Assembly (NCBI RefSeq): GCF_039543225.1
Contig: NZ_BAABJI010000001.1
Span: 895,193 to 959,192, forward strand
Reading direction: 5' to 3'
Length of the DNA stretch: 64,000 nucleotides
Origin: Mucilaginibacter defluvii
GTDB taxonomy: Bacteria > Bacteroidota > Bacteroidia > Sphingobacteriales > Sphingobacteriaceae
Shown: in pieces, positions 36,014 to 45,817 of the stretch
How positions within the stretch are numbered: position 1 is the stretch's first letter
Layout of the letters: every line of letters starts with the position of its first letter
Program-made: the position numbers and the translations under genes
The notes under the pieces: generated by a model
The model's database searches: none
Seen by the model: only the letters and a program-made list of their open reading frames with translations
What the model was told of the DNA's origin: nothing

Positions 36014-36342
36014 GGAAAAATATCAGTAAGTTTTATAATGAGAAAATGCTGTGTAGCAGCGTGCCGAAGGGGGATTAACAGCAGCAACACATGACCCCTT
36101 GGCACAGAGGCATTCGCATTATTGAACCTATGATATTTTGAGTAGTCATATCAGATGATGCAAATGTAACAGACCAATTTGATACTTCAAAATAAAATCT
36201 ATTGATTTAGTAGAATTTATTTATTTGGCTTGATGGTTAAGTAGTACCGTCATCAATATTTTACGTTGAGGATGATAGTTTTAAGGGCGATAGCTGTATT
36301 TTAGGGCGAATTAAACTATACTGTTCTAACCAATCACTTTTT
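36014..36342. other. 329-bp divergent intergenic region
   Basis: Separates the S10 peptidase and GH92 genes, so both promoters should be here. I see no exact TAnnTTTG box, only AT-rich sequence and a weak inverted pair TATTTTGA/TCAAAATA (about 36131 and 36186). Confidence 0.45.
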
Positions 36343-38625
36343 ATGAAATTTATTAAAGCCGGCATATTAGCAATATGTGCCGTAAACGCGGCATTCGCAC
36401 AGGATGCCGACCTGGTGAAGTATGTAAATACGTTGCAGGGCACCAATTCTGAACACAGGCTAACCCGCGGGAATACTTACCCTACAACGGCCTTACCCTT
36501 TGGTATGCACACCTGGACACCCCAAACCGGTAACAATGGCGATGGCTGGAAATACCAGTACAAAAAGGAAACCATCCGCGGCTTTCAGCAGGCACACCAA
36601 TGCAGTTCGTGGACCAATGATTACTGCGTTTTCTCGCTGATGCCGGTAGCCGGTAAGCTGGTGGTTAATGAGGATGCCCGCGCCTTAAAATTCAGCCATG
36701 CCAACGAGGTAGCCAAGCCAAACTATTACAAGGTTAAGTTTGATAACGGTATCACTACCGAAATTTCGCCATCCGAGCGTGGGGCACACCTGCGTTTCAG
36801 TTTTACCGGTGAGGGTGATAACTTTTTGGTGCTGGATGGCTATACCGAAGAAAGCGACATCAAAATTGATATAAAAAATAAAAAGATAACCGGCTGGGTA
36901 CACAACGGGCGCGGCTTAACCGATAATTTTAAAAGCTACTTTGAGGTGATCTTTGATTCGCCTATAGTAGCCTGCGGTACCTGGACAAAAGAGAACGATA
37001 AGATCAATCCATCTGAAACAGCTATACAAGGCAAAAAGGTAGGTGTTTACGTACAGTTTAAAAGCGGTAAGCGCTCGGTACAGGCCAAGGCGGCATCATC
37101 ATACGTAAGCCCGGAGCAAGCCGACCTGACCCTGCAACGCGAACTGGGTAAGGACAAAAACCTGGAAGCTACCAAACTTGCTGCCCAAAAAGTATGGAAC
37201 AAGCACCTGAGCCGCATTTTGGTTGAGGGTGGTACCGAGGAAGAGAAAGCCACATTTTATTCCTGCTTCTTCAGGGCGAGTTTATTCTCGCGCCAGTTTT
37301 TTGAGTACGATAAGAATGGGAAACCTTATTACTTTAGTCCGTATGACGGCAAGGTACACGAAGGCTATATGTATACTGATACCGGCTTTTGGGATACCTT
37401 CCGCGCGCAGTTTCCGCTAAATGCTTTAATGTACCCTAAAATGCACGGGCAATATATGCAGGCCATGCTTGCCGCTTACGATCAGTGCGGCTGGCTGCCA
37501 TCATGGTCGTTTCCCGGCGAGGCGGGCAGCATGATCGGTAACCATGCCATATCATTATTTGCTGATGCCTGGGCAAAGGGCATCCGTACGTTCGACCCTA
37601 AAAAAGCGCTGGAAGCCTATCGTCACGAAGCATTTAATAAAGGCCCCTGGGGACCGGCAAACGGTCGTGATGGTTGGAAGGAATACTTTGAGCTGGGTTA
37701 TGTGCCTTATCCAAAATATCGCGAAGCAACAGCCAAAACTTTGGAATATGCTTATGATGATTTTTGTGGTTACCAGTTAGCCAAAATGACCAATAACCCG
37801 TTTTATGAGGGCATTTTTGCCCGCCAGATGTATAATTACAAAAATGTATTTAACCCAACAACCGGCTTTATGCAGGGTAGGGATGGTGATGGCCAATGGT
37901 CAACCAATTTTGACCCGATAGAGTGGGGCGGCCCTTTCACTGAAGGCGCGCCTTGGCATTGGGTATGGTCGGTTTTTCATGATATTAAAGGCTTAACAGG
38001 CCTCATTGGGAGCGACCAGAAATTTGTGGCCAAGCTCGATTCGGTGTTCACCGAGCCCAATAAATTTAAGGTAGGAACTTACGGTGGCCCGATACATGAA
38101 ATGACCGAAATGGCCATGATCAACATGGGGCAGTACGCGCATGGCAACCAGCCTATACAGCACATGGCTTATTTGTATAACTATGGCGGGCAGCCCTGGA
38201 AATCGCAATACCATTTGCGTAATATTATGAGCAAGTTGTATAACGCTACTGAGGATGGTTATCCGGGTGATGAAGACCAGGGCCAAACCTCATCATGGTA
38301 CGTACTTAGCGCGCTGGGCCTTTACAGCGTTTGCCCTGGTACAGATCAATACGTAGTGGGCAGCCCGGTATTTAAAAAGGCAACCATCACGTTCGAAAAC
38401 GGCAAAAAATTCGTGATCGATGCTACCAACAACAGCCAGGCCAATGTATACATACAATCAGCCAAACTGAACGGTAAAGCCCACACACAAAACTATATTA
38501 CTTATGGTGATATAATGAAGGGCGGTACATTTAACCTGCTGATGGATAGTAAACCAAACACCTCGCGCGGTATTGCTGAGGGCGATAAGCCATTTTCGGT
38601 CGGCAAAATAAAAAAAACTCGATAA
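36343..38625 (+). CDS. GH92 alpha-mannosidase
   Basis: A 760-residue secreted GH92 enzyme, a calcium-dependent inverting exo-mannosidase that trims alpha-mannose from N-glycans or mannans. Signal peptide 1-19 (ending AFAQ). Family motifs: NTYPTTALPFGMHTW near the start, RGFQQAHQCSSW, DTGFWDTFRAQFPL, and the catalytic-site region GYPGDEDQGQTSSWYV. Length and domain order (N-terminal beta-sandwich, (alpha/alpha)6 barrel) are typical. A terminator follows immediately. No Sus genes adjoin it, so it acts alone or with distant loci. Confidence 0.95.
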   Translation: MKFIKAGILAICAVNAAFAQDADLVKYVNTLQGTNSEHRLTRGNTYPTTALPFGMHTWTPQTGNNGDGWKYQYKKETIRGFQQAHQCSSWTNDYCVFSLMPVAGKLVVNEDARALKFSHANEVAKPNYYKVKFDNGITTEISPSERGAHLRFSFTGEGDNFLVLDGYTEESDIKIDIKNKKITGWVHNGRGLTDNFKSYFEVIFDSPIVACGTWTKENDKINPSETAIQGKKVGVYVQFKSGKRSVQAKAASSYVSPEQADLTLQRELGKDKNLEATKLAAQKVWNKHLSRILVEGGTEEEKATFYSCFFRASLFSRQFFEYDKNGKPYYFSPYDGKVHEGYMYTDTGFWDTFRAQFPLNALMYPKMHGQYMQAMLAAYDQCGWLPSWSFPGEAGSMIGNHAISLFADAWAKGIRTFDPKKALEAYRHEAFNKGPWGPANGRDGWKEYFELGYVPYPKYREATAKTLEYAYDDFCGYQLAKMTNNPFYEGIFARQMYNYKNVFNPTTGFMQGRDGDGQWSTNFDPIEWGGPFTEGAPWHWVWSVFHDIKGLTGLIGSDQKFVAKLDSVFTEPNKFKVGTYGGPIHEMTEMAMINMGQYAHGNQPIQHMAYLYNYGGQPWKSQYHLRNIMSKLYNATEDGYPGDEDQGQTSSWYVLSALGLYSVCPGTDQYVVGSPVFKKATITFENGKKFVIDATNNSQANVYIQSAKLNGKAHTQNYITYGDIMKGGTFNLLMDSKPNTSRGIAEGDKPFSVGKIKKTR

Positions 38626-38629
38626 CAAC

Positions 38630-38657
38630 AAAGCCTCCCGATATATCAGGAGGCTTT
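38630..38657. terminator. Terminator after GH92 gene
   Basis: AAAGCCTCC (38630-38638) pairs with GGAGGCTTT (38649-38657), 9 bp. It lies between convergent genes and can serve both. Confidence 0.82.
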
Positions 38658-38681
38658 ATTGTTTATAATCAATTACGGTTA

Positions 38682-38867
38682 TTATACTGCTTTAGCTTTC
38701 GCTTTATCTAACGCATCCTGACCGTATTTTTTTAAATTGTTTACTAAATCCGGTGCTTTGTCTAAAACATCGTCTACTATCGAGTGGCCATTAGCGTCAC
38801 GTTTGGTTAAGTAGCTTACACCATAAGCTACGGCTGCACCTAATGCAATAAATTTAAGTATGTTCAT
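38682..38867 (-). CDS. Small YtxH-like membrane-associated protein
   Basis: 61 residues: one N-terminal hydrophobic segment (FIALGAAVAYGVSYLT) followed by a long charged helix (LVNNLKKYGQDALDKAKAKAV). It resembles YtxH/general-stress type small proteins. 48 bp downstream of clpP on the same strand, so possibly co-transcribed. Confidence 0.65.
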   Translation of the reverse strand: MNILKFIALGAAVAYGVSYLTKRDANGHSIVDDVLDKAPDLVNNLKKYGQDALDKAKAKAV

Positions 38868-38915
38868 GGTATTTATCTGTTTGTTATATAGATATGTACA
38901 AGGATGGTGCCAACC

Positions 38916-39605
38916 TTATTTCGCCTCTCCTAATATTTCATCAATAACACCAAATTCTTTGGCCTCATGGGCTATCATCCAGTAGTCACGGTCTGATACC
39001 TCATGCACCTTCTCATAGCTTTGGCCGCTGTGTGTAGCTACAATAGTATACAGGTCTTTTTTTATCTTGGCGATTTCGCGGGCGGTTATTTCAATATCGG
39101 CCTGGGTGCCCTGTACGCCGCCTGAGGGCTGGTGAAGCATCACCCGCGAATGTTTAAGGGCGGCACGTTTGCCGGGTGCACCGGAGCATAACAATATGGC
39201 CGACATGGATGCTGCCATACCTGTGCAGATGGTTGCCACATCAGGCGATATAAAGTGCATAGTATCATAAATACCCAGCCCGGCATACACCGAGCCGCCC
39301 GGAGAGTTGATGTACAACTGAATATCCCGTTTGGCATCGGCTGATTGAAGAAAGAGCAGTTGCGCCTGTATAATGTTGGCGATCTGATCGTCAATAGCCG
39401 AGCCTAAAAAGATGATTCGGTCCATCATTAGCCGCGAAAAGACGTCCATCTGAGCAACATTAAACTGCCGTTCTTCCATAATGTAAGGGGTAGTAGCCAT
39501 GGGGATCTGCATGGTGTTAATGTGATTGATGTAAGCATCAACCCCTGATTTTTGGGCATGGCGATGCCCCACCGCATAGCTGCGGAATTCGTTAGTGTAA
39601 TTCAT
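38916..39605 (-). CDS. clpP: ATP-dependent Clp protease proteolytic subunit
   Basis: A 229-residue ClpP, the barrel peptidase of Clp proteolysis in the cytoplasm. Catalytic Ser133 (GMAASM), His158 (HQPSGG) and Asp207 (SDRDYW) keep the E. coli spacing of 25 and 49 residues. The N-terminus is about 40 residues longer than E. coli ClpP and may be a propeptide. No clpX is next to it, so this may be a second, stand-alone ClpP paralogue. Confidence 0.94.
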   Translation of the reverse strand: MNYTNEFRSYAVGHRHAQKSGVDAYINHINTMQIPMATTPYIMEERQFNVAQMDVFSRLMMDRIIFLGSAIDDQIANIIQAQLLFLQSADAKRDIQLYINSPGGSVYAGLGIYDTMHFISPDVATICTGMAASMSAILLCSGAPGKRAALKHSRVMLHQPSGGVQGTQADIEITAREIAKIKKDLYTIVATHSGQSYEKVHEVSDRDYWMIAHEAKEFGVIDEILGEAK

Positions 39606-39636
39606 AATGCTTTCGTTATTTAAGGAAATATAATTG

Positions 39637-39718
39637 TGTCATTTCGACGAGGTACGAGGAGAAATCTGTCGCTTTACAATGAACGCAGGCGGATTTCTCT
39701 CTATCGCTCGAAATGACA
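39637..39718. repeat. 82-bp palindromic (REP/MITE-like) repeat
   Basis: The ends TGTCATTTCGA (39637-39647) and TCGAAATGACA (39708-39718) are perfect inverted repeats. An inner pair GAGAAATC (39658-39665) and GATTTCTC (39692-39699) extends the hairpin. From memory, sequences with TGTCATTTCGA..GAGAAATCT recur in Bacteroidota intergenic regions as dispersed palindromes. Only one copy was noticed here. Confidence 0.75.
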
Positions 39719-39738
39719 TGTTTATTGTTTAAGTGGGT

Positions 39739-40005
39739 TTATTTAAAAAGATTCATCACCGGCTTAGCGAACGTGCGATGCTGTTTGTCATTAAAAAGCT
39801 TTTGATGTACTGTATCGATCTCTGCCCTTAATTGTTCGCGGCTGTATTGTTTAACCAGTTCAACGGCTTGTTGCTGTGCCTTTACATCTATAAGCAAATC
39901 ATGATCAAGCAGCATCCGCGCTTCAAAAAGCAGTTTGTCGCCCGTTGGTAATTCTCCGGCGAGGTATTCCTCTGTAAGTTTGATATTATTCAATGAAGTC
40001 CTCAT
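39739..40005 (-). CDS. Small protein overlapping the sigma factor, possible anti-sigma
   Basis: An 88-residue helical protein (LTEEYLAGELPTGDKLLFEARM...), reminiscent of the N-terminal segment of anti-sigma factors (zinc-finger-less). No membrane segment. Its start overlaps the ECF sigma gene end by 20 nt, so translation is coupled. Sigma/anti-sigma pairing is likely from position but not proven. Confidence 0.65.
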   Translation of the reverse strand: MRTSLNNIKLTEEYLAGELPTGDKLLFEARMLLDHDLLIDVKAQQQAVELVKQYSREQLRAEIDTVHQKLFNDKQHRTFAKPVMNLFK

Positions 40006-40522
40006 ACTGCAATGCTTTTTGTTTAACGGTATCGCGCACTTTTTCGAGGCACTTGTATTTTTGCACGGTAGCCGAGCGTATACCCGAGTAGCCGAATGTG
40101 GTGGCTATATCTTCCGCATCCAGCTTATCGTAGTAAAAGGCTTTGAGCATATCCATACACCTTTTGCCGGCAGTGGCCAGGTAGGCGAGGAGTTTGTTGG
40201 TTGACGGTTGCGTTGCGTCTTCAGCATCGGTAAAGTCGTTATCAGCATCCAAACGCTGCTCCCTGCTTTTAGCGCGATAGCGTTGCAGCCAAATATGGCG
40301 TGCCGTGCCGAACAGGTAGCCGTTTTCGGTAGTATTGATATCTGTGCTGTTAACCAGTACTTTTTCATAATAGCTAATCAGCGCATCCTGAAAAACATCT
40401 TTAGCCTCGTCAAAGCTGCCGCCCATTTTGCTGACGTAGGCCGCCACCGCCGGGAAGGCGCTTTGATACAGCTTGCTGAAAAGCTGCTCCCGGTTTTGAG
40501 CTGTGTTATTAAACGCTGCCAT
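39986..40522 (-). CDS. ECF-type RNA polymerase sigma factor
   Basis: A 178-residue sigma-70 family protein. Region 2 covers about 12-55 (AYVSKMGGSFDEAKDVFQDALI) and region 4 about 115-165 (LDAEDIATTFGYSGIRSATVQKYKCLEKVR). It directs RNA polymerase to a stress or surface-process regulon. First gene of a two-gene unit with the small overlapping protein. Confidence 0.87.
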   Translation of the reverse strand: MAAFNNTAQNREQLFSKLYQSAFPAVAAYVSKMGGSFDEAKDVFQDALISYYEKVLVNSTDINTTENGYLFGTARHIWLQRYRAKSREQRLDADNDFTDAEDATQPSTNKLLAYLATAGKRCMDMLKAFYYDKLDAEDIATTFGYSGIRSATVQKYKCLEKVRDTVKQKALQYEDFIE

Positions 40523-40705
40523 ATTATCGCTTTTATAATGATGTGTAAGTTAGCGGTCAACTATCACCCGCTAATTTAAACTTTTAACATACAAGTAAAA
40601 CTGCCTGCGATGATACCGTGGTTATTTTACATTTATTTTAACAATAGTTGCTTAATATTGCATGTTGAAAAAGCAGGACACCATCACACCATTCCTCCTC
40701 CATAA

Positions 40706-42313
40706 ATGAAAAAACTTACTGAACAGAATGCTGCGCGGTACACCCTTGTGTTGATAGCCATCACCTTTATTGTGCGTGTACTTATAGCCGCCTACACCGG
40801 TTTGGGTATAGGCGAATCATACTATTTTCGGGGCGCTTTAAGTCTTGAACTGAGTTACTTTGATCAGCCGCCTTTATTTTTCTGGTTAAGTTGGCTAAGT
40901 ATCAAAATATTAGGGTTAAGTACATTTGCCCTGCGTTTCCCGGCGGTGATATTATTCGCGGGTACAAGCTGGTTTTTGTTTTTGCTGTCGCGAAAGTTGT
41001 TTAATGCCAAAGCCGGTTTTTGGTCCGTTGCCATCATGAATTTAAGCGCGGTGTTTACCGTGGCTATTGCCTGCTGGTTTCAGCCCGACGCGCCGCTGAT
41101 GTTTTTTTGGATGGCGGCGGCATACTACATAGCCCGAGTAATGGATATTAACCAGGAGCAGGCCTCATCGCGCAACGCGTATATGGGCTGGCTTTGGGTG
41201 GGGGTCCTGATGGGTTTGGCTACGCTGAGCAAGTACCACGTACTATTCCTATTTGCGGGAGTGTTTATGTTTGTGGTAGCTAACAAGAACCAACGCCACT
41301 GGCTGCGTCACCCCGGGCCATATCTGGCGGTGCTGTTGACTTTGATCATCGCCTTCCCGGTTATTTGGTGGAACTACAAGAATGACTGGGCATCATTCGT
41401 TTTCCAGGGTTCGCGCGCGGGTGATGGCGGTGAGTTTAAACTGCACCCCGAGTGGTTTTTGCGCAGTATTGGCGGACAGGCCCTTTGGCTGCTGCCCTGG
41501 GTTTGGGTGCCCATTATCAGGCAATTTATTCGTTCATATAAGGAGCGTAATACATCCATAGCATACAGCTTCGTTTTCTGGACATCGGTTTTACCTATAG
41601 TATTTTTCACCGTGGTTACCCTTTGGGCCGACTTGCAGTACCATTTTCACTGGCAGGCACCAGGCTATATGATGCTGTTTATGCCGCTGGGGTATGTTAT
41701 AGACAAAAAGCTGAACGGCGTGCCTGAACAAGCCAGATCCACCCGCCGCTGGTTGCGGTTTTCAACCGGTTTTACAGTGATTGTGATCACGGTATTGAGC
41801 CTGCACATGGTTACCGGCTTTTGGCAAAGCTATGGACCTAAATGGATAGTAGGCCTTGCCGGCGATACCGACGACCCGACCATTCAGGGCATCGACTATG
41901 ATGATATTTACAAACGCTTTGAAAAAGAAGGCTGGTTCAAAAACGATCATCTTTTTGCAGGTGCGCCACGCTGGTGGTTAACCGGCAAGGTGGATTGGGC
42001 GTTGAAAGGCAAAAAGGATATTATCTGCTTTAATAACGATCCGCGAAATATGGCTTTCCTTGTTGATCCGAATAAACTGTTAGGGTACGATTGCGTGGTG
42101 ATAGGCCAGCGCCACCAGATAAATGTGGATAATGATGTAAAGCCATTCTTTGATTCGGTTGAGCAACTGCCTGATATTGCCATTATGCGTAACGGGGTGG
42201 ATGAACTGCACCTGCAGGTGTACTACTGCAAAAATTTTCATGTACCGGCGCAGGAACGTAATGATTTGCCGCTGTACAAGCAATTAACCGGCAGGCCGCC
42301 GTTTGGTAAGTGA
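40706..42313 (+). CDS. GT39-like membrane glycosyltransferase
   Basis: A 535-residue membrane protein with about 10-12 hydrophobic segments. The first loop has GIGESYYFRGALSLELSYFD followed by QPPL, the signature of the GT39/PMT_2 (ArnT-like) glycosyltransferases that use a polyprenyl-phosphate sugar donor. The C-terminal ~150 residues are soluble and probably periplasmic. It likely adds a sugar to lipid A, a glycan or protein. The donor and acceptor are not determinable. Monocistronic. Confidence 0.87.
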   Translation: MKKLTEQNAARYTLVLIAITFIVRVLIAAYTGLGIGESYYFRGALSLELSYFDQPPLFFWLSWLSIKILGLSTFALRFPAVILFAGTSWFLFLLSRKLFNAKAGFWSVAIMNLSAVFTVAIACWFQPDAPLMFFWMAAAYYIARVMDINQEQASSRNAYMGWLWVGVLMGLATLSKYHVLFLFAGVFMFVVANKNQRHWLRHPGPYLAVLLTLIIAFPVIWWNYKNDWASFVFQGSRAGDGGEFKLHPEWFLRSIGGQALWLLPWVWVPIIRQFIRSYKERNTSIAYSFVFWTSVLPIVFFTVVTLWADLQYHFHWQAPGYMMLFMPLGYVIDKKLNGVPEQARSTRRWLRFSTGFTVIVITVLSLHMVTGFWQSYGPKWIVGLAGDTDDPTIQGIDYDDIYKRFEKEGWFKNDHLFAGAPRWWLTGKVDWALKGKKDIICFNNDPRNMAFLVDPNKLLGYDCVVIGQRHQINVDNDVKPFFDSVEQLPDIAIMRNGVDELHLQVYYCKNFHVPAQERNDLPLYKQLTGRPPFGK

Positions 42314-42495
42314 CCTTTATTAGCCTTCTCTATGGGAGAGAACTATGTTTAGATAAATGAGATTAACCGGCGCGGCAAAGTTGGTGTGAGTAATTACGGG
42401 GAGTTATGATAAAAGGGTTTATCACTATGCCAAAAATACTTAATGCCTTGCTTTGCAAATTCCCGTATTTGGAGCTTTTTACTAACCTCACTAAA

Positions 42496-43908
42496 ATGCG
42501 TTACACAAAAGTAAAATCCATTCTCTCACTTTTTTTTGTACTGTTATTGCCTGTGTTTTTACGGGCGCAATCAAACAATAGTTCATCAGGCAGTAATCTT
42601 AACAAATTGCAGCAGCAGTTTGTGGATCTGCGGTTTGGTATGTTCATCCACTTTAACATGCCTACTTACTGGAATGCCGACTGGCCTGACCCGGAAGCCT
42701 CGCCTGCGTTGTTCAATCCTAAAAAATTGAATGCCGACCAGTGGGCAAAGGCGGCTAAATCAGCCAACATGACCTATGGTTGCCTAACCACCAAGCACCA
42801 CAGCGGTTTTTGTATTTGGGATACCAAGAGCACCGATTACAGCGTGATGAATAGTCCGTATAAAAAGGATGTGGTGAAGCAATTTGCTGATGCGTTCCGC
42901 GCTAATGGCTTAAAGGTGATGCTGTATTATTCTATTTTAGATACGCATCATAAGATTCGTCCTAACCAGATAGAGCCAGAGGATATTGAGATGATCAAAA
43001 CCCAGTTGACTGAACTTTTAACTAAATATGGTAAGATAGAAGCGCTGATTATTGATGGATGGGATGCACCATGGTCACGCATTTCTTATGATGATGTATC
43101 ATTCCAGGATATCTATAACCTGATCAAAAAATTGCAGCCTGAATGTTTGGTGATGGATTTGAACGGTGCCAAATATCCGGGTGATGGTTTATATTATACC
43201 GATATCAAGACTTATGAAATGGGTGCCGGTCAGCGTATGGCTAAGGACGTGAAGCGTATGCCAACCCTGGCTTGTTTGCCTATCAACAGCGCCTGGTTCT
43301 GGAAAGAGGATTTCCCGACGGTACCGGTACGCGAGCCGCAAAAAATAGTTAACGAGCTGATCAAACCACTGAATGAAGCCAGCTGTAACTTCATCCTGAA
43401 CGTTGCGCCAAACCGCGATGGTTTGATTGATGATAACGCCCTGGCCAGCCTGAAAGAAGTGGGTAAACTTTGGAAGAACGAAGGCCCTACCACCAAACTT
43501 TCACCGTTGGAAGACCCGATAATAGCCAGCAACATCGCCATCAATGCACCGGCTAATTCAAGCTGGAGTGATGACATGAACATTATGGACTTCGCTAATG
43601 ATGATGATTACCATTCGTCATGGCAGTCAAACCCGCGGGTTAAAGAGCCCTGGTTCGAGATCGATTTTAAGAAGGACAGGTCATTCAACACCATCGTCGT
43701 GTTCGAGTCAAAAGCCAACATCAGCAAATATAAACTGCAATACTGGGACGGCGCGGCCTGGAAACAAATATTCAGCGGTGATAATGCCGAACGTGTAAAA
43801 CTTCACCGTTTTGACCGCGTTTGGGGCAGCAAAGTGCGCATTCAGATCGAAGGATCTAAAGAAAACCCATCAATAGCCGAGTTCCAGGTGTTTGATGAAA
43901 GGAGATAG
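42496..43908 (+). CDS. GH29 alpha-L-fucosidase with F5/8C domain
   Basis: A 470-residue secreted fucosidase. Signal peptide (MRYTKVKSILSLFFVLLL...), GH29 barrel about 35-355 with RFGMFIHFNMPTYW, LTTKHHSGFCIWDT and the likely nucleophile Asp187 in ALIIDGWDAPW. A C-terminal discoidin-like (F5/8 type C) carbohydrate-binding domain covers about 370-470. It releases alpha-fucose from glycans. The ATG at 42496 is preferred over one at 42406, since the signal peptide begins here. Confidence 0.92.
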   Translation: MRYTKVKSILSLFFVLLLPVFLRAQSNNSSSGSNLNKLQQQFVDLRFGMFIHFNMPTYWNADWPDPEASPALFNPKKLNADQWAKAAKSANMTYGCLTTKHHSGFCIWDTKSTDYSVMNSPYKKDVVKQFADAFRANGLKVMLYYSILDTHHKIRPNQIEPEDIEMIKTQLTELLTKYGKIEALIIDGWDAPWSRISYDDVSFQDIYNLIKKLQPECLVMDLNGAKYPGDGLYYTDIKTYEMGAGQRMAKDVKRMPTLACLPINSAWFWKEDFPTVPVREPQKIVNELIKPLNEASCNFILNVAPNRDGLIDDNALASLKEVGKLWKNEGPTTKLSPLEDPIIASNIAINAPANSSWSDDMNIMDFANDDDYHSSWQSNPRVKEPWFEIDFKKDRSFNTIVVFESKANISKYKLQYWDGAAWKQIFSGDNAERVKLHRFDRVWGSKVRIQIEGSKENPSIAEFQVFDERR

Positions 43909-43911
43909 GTT

Positions 43912-45060
43912 TTAATCTATTGAGTTGGGTGCTTCGTTTTTCTGGTATTGATCAATATCAATCGAAGCATCTAACTCAATAGCTCTTTTAAACAAATTAT
44001 CCGCCTCTGTTATATCATTAATCTTTAAATAATAAATACCTAAGCCTTTATACAAATACGCGTTTTCGCCGTCTGTTTTTAAGCTAAGTTCAATCAAATT
44101 TTTCCCCTCTTTTAGCTCTCCTTGTAGTATTTTGCAATAGCCCAGATATCCTGAAATAAACGGGTAATCTTGATTTATGCCAAATATCTTTTGCAAGTTA
44201 TCTACTGCTTCTTCATAAAGGCCTAATTCTGTTTGTAAGTAACTTAGTGATAATATAGAGTCTACATTATTCGGTAATATTTGCAGGGACTTTTTGTAAT
44301 AAGCAACGGCTTCATTTTTTTTACCTGATTTATGATACACACTTGCGATAACATCCATGTCATACCATTTTAAAGACCGTTGTTTAGCAAAGTTTTTAAT
44401 CATATTTTCCGCCTCCTGTAATCTTTCATTCGCAATCAGGGTGTAGATATACCATCTTTGAATTTCAGTATTATTTGGTTTAATATTGTAAGCCTGCTGC
44501 ATATATGTCAAAGAAACTTCGTGGTTTTCATCGTCGTAATTGGCTACGCCCTTTAAATAGTGAGAGAAAGCCTTACCTAAATTTAAAGCGAATGCTATAC
44601 GCTCTCCGTCAGTTGAGCCTATTTTTGAACGTTTTGCTATCAGGTTATGATATCCAACATAAACTGAGTAACAAAGCATGATAACGCATAATAGTTTAAT
44701 AGCGCCATGTACGTCAAAATAGAGTGAGAGTAACAAAACAGATAGCGCAAATAATAAAGTAGTTATACAACCAGAAAGTAGTATCAAGATGTATTTAATA
44801 TAGTTGTACTCAACTTTATTACTCAGGCAATAACCAGCGCACTTAAAAGGAAAGTTTGGCGTAACCTGAATTTTTAGATGCTTTATTCGGAAAGAGAAAG
44901 TATTTTTTTGTGGAGAAGATGAGCCTATTAAAATATCAATGTTATCGGGCTTGGTAAATATAATATATGCTAAGGCATGCCCTAGTTCATGTGTCAAAAC
45001 GATAAATGGAGCGCAGATTATTATACCCGTAATAACAAGTAAATAAAATACTAAGGTCAT
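43912..45060 (-). CDS. M50-like membrane metalloprotease domain fused to TPRs
   Basis: A 382-residue protein. The first hydrophobic segment leads into HELGHALAY (His24-Glu25, His28), the zinc site of M50 site-2-type proteases. Further membrane segments lie at about 85-110 and 118-140. The C-terminal 200 residues are tetratricopeptide repeats (AVAYYKKSLQILPNN, ADNLFKRAIELD). The second M50 motif (an Asp in the last TM) is not obvious, so activity is uncertain. AT-richer than its neighbours. It may be a membrane-anchored scaffold or a peptidase with a TPR docking arm. Confidence 0.72.
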   Translation of the reverse strand: MTLVFYLLVITGIIICAPFIVLTHELGHALAYIIFTKPDNIDILIGSSSPQKNTFSFRIKHLKIQVTPNFPFKCAGYCLSNKVEYNYIKYILILLSGCITTLLFALSVLLLSLYFDVHGAIKLLCVIMLCYSVYVGYHNLIAKRSKIGSTDGERIAFALNLGKAFSHYLKGVANYDDENHEVSLTYMQQAYNIKPNNTEIQRWYIYTLIANERLQEAENMIKNFAKQRSLKWYDMDVIASVYHKSGKKNEAVAYYKKSLQILPNNVDSILSLSYLQTELGLYEEAVDNLQKIFGINQDYPFISGYLGYCKILQGELKEGKNLIELSLKTDGENAYLYKGLGIYYLKINDITEADNLFKRAIELDASIDIDQYQKNEAPNSID

Positions 45061-45088
45061 AAATCGCCCTAAGATACAATTGTATCAG

Positions 45089-45817
45089 CTAAAAAAACAA
45101 CTGCTCCGCCTTTAATTTCTTCTGTACATCCTGCTTATAATTCCTGCCGATGGGGAGTTCGTGGCCGTTAACCTCGAGGCTGTAGGCGTAAAAGGAATTA
45201 ATTTTTGATAATGATACAATGAACGACCGGTGTATGCGCACAAAATGCCTGTCGGGCAGCATCTCCTCTAAAAAGCTTATTTTTTGCTTGCTGATATACA
45301 CCTGGTCGGCTGTTACCACTTTTACGTAATCGCGTATGCTTTCTATCCACAAAATGGCGTTGATGTTGAGTTTGATGGTCTTACGGTCTACCTTAATATA
45401 TAAAAATGCTTCCTGGTCGCCAACCGGGGTTTCATGAGCCAGGCGCGTGGTGCTGCGGTTATCATATAGTTGATAAACCTTGTCCATGGCACGCAAAAAA
45501 CGGTCGAAAGAGATGGGTTTCATCAGGTAATCCACGGCATCTAACTCAAAGCCTTCCAGCGCATATTCGCTGTAGGCGGTGGTAAATATGGTTTTTGGGC
45601 GATTTTTAAGGCTGCGCAAAAAGTCGGTACCGTTGAGGCCCGGCATCTTAATGTCCAAAAACATCAGGTCTACCGGTTTTTGCTGCAACATTTGGAAGGC
45701 CTGTATGGCGTTACCGCATTTGCCCGCTATTTCAACATCGCTAAAGTTTTCCAGGTAGCTGCTTATTATCTCTATGCCGTGCGGTTCATCATCAACTATA
45801 AGCGTACGTATTTTCAT
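45089..45817 (-). CDS. LytTR response regulator
   Basis: A 242-residue receiver-LytTR protein. The receiver domain starts MKIRTLIVDDEPHG with phosphorylatable Asp55 (FLDIKMPG). The LytTR DNA-binding domain covers about 135-240 (IESIRDYVKVV, RIHRSFIVSLSKI). It overlaps the histidine kinase gene end by 26 nt, so they are coupled. The start is ATG 45817; upstream in-frame starts lack family sequence. Confidence 0.93.
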   Translation of the reverse strand: MKIRTLIVDDEPHGIEIISSYLENFSDVEIAGKCGNAIQAFQMLQQKPVDLMFLDIKMPGLNGTDFLRSLKNRPKTIFTTAYSEYALEGFELDAVDYLMKPISFDRFLRAMDKVYQLYDNRSTTRLAHETPVGDQEAFLYIKVDRKTIKLNINAILWIESIRDYVKVVTADQVYISKQKISFLEEMLPDRHFVRIHRSFIVSLSKINSFYAYSLEVNGHELPIGRNYKQDVQKKLKAEQLFF

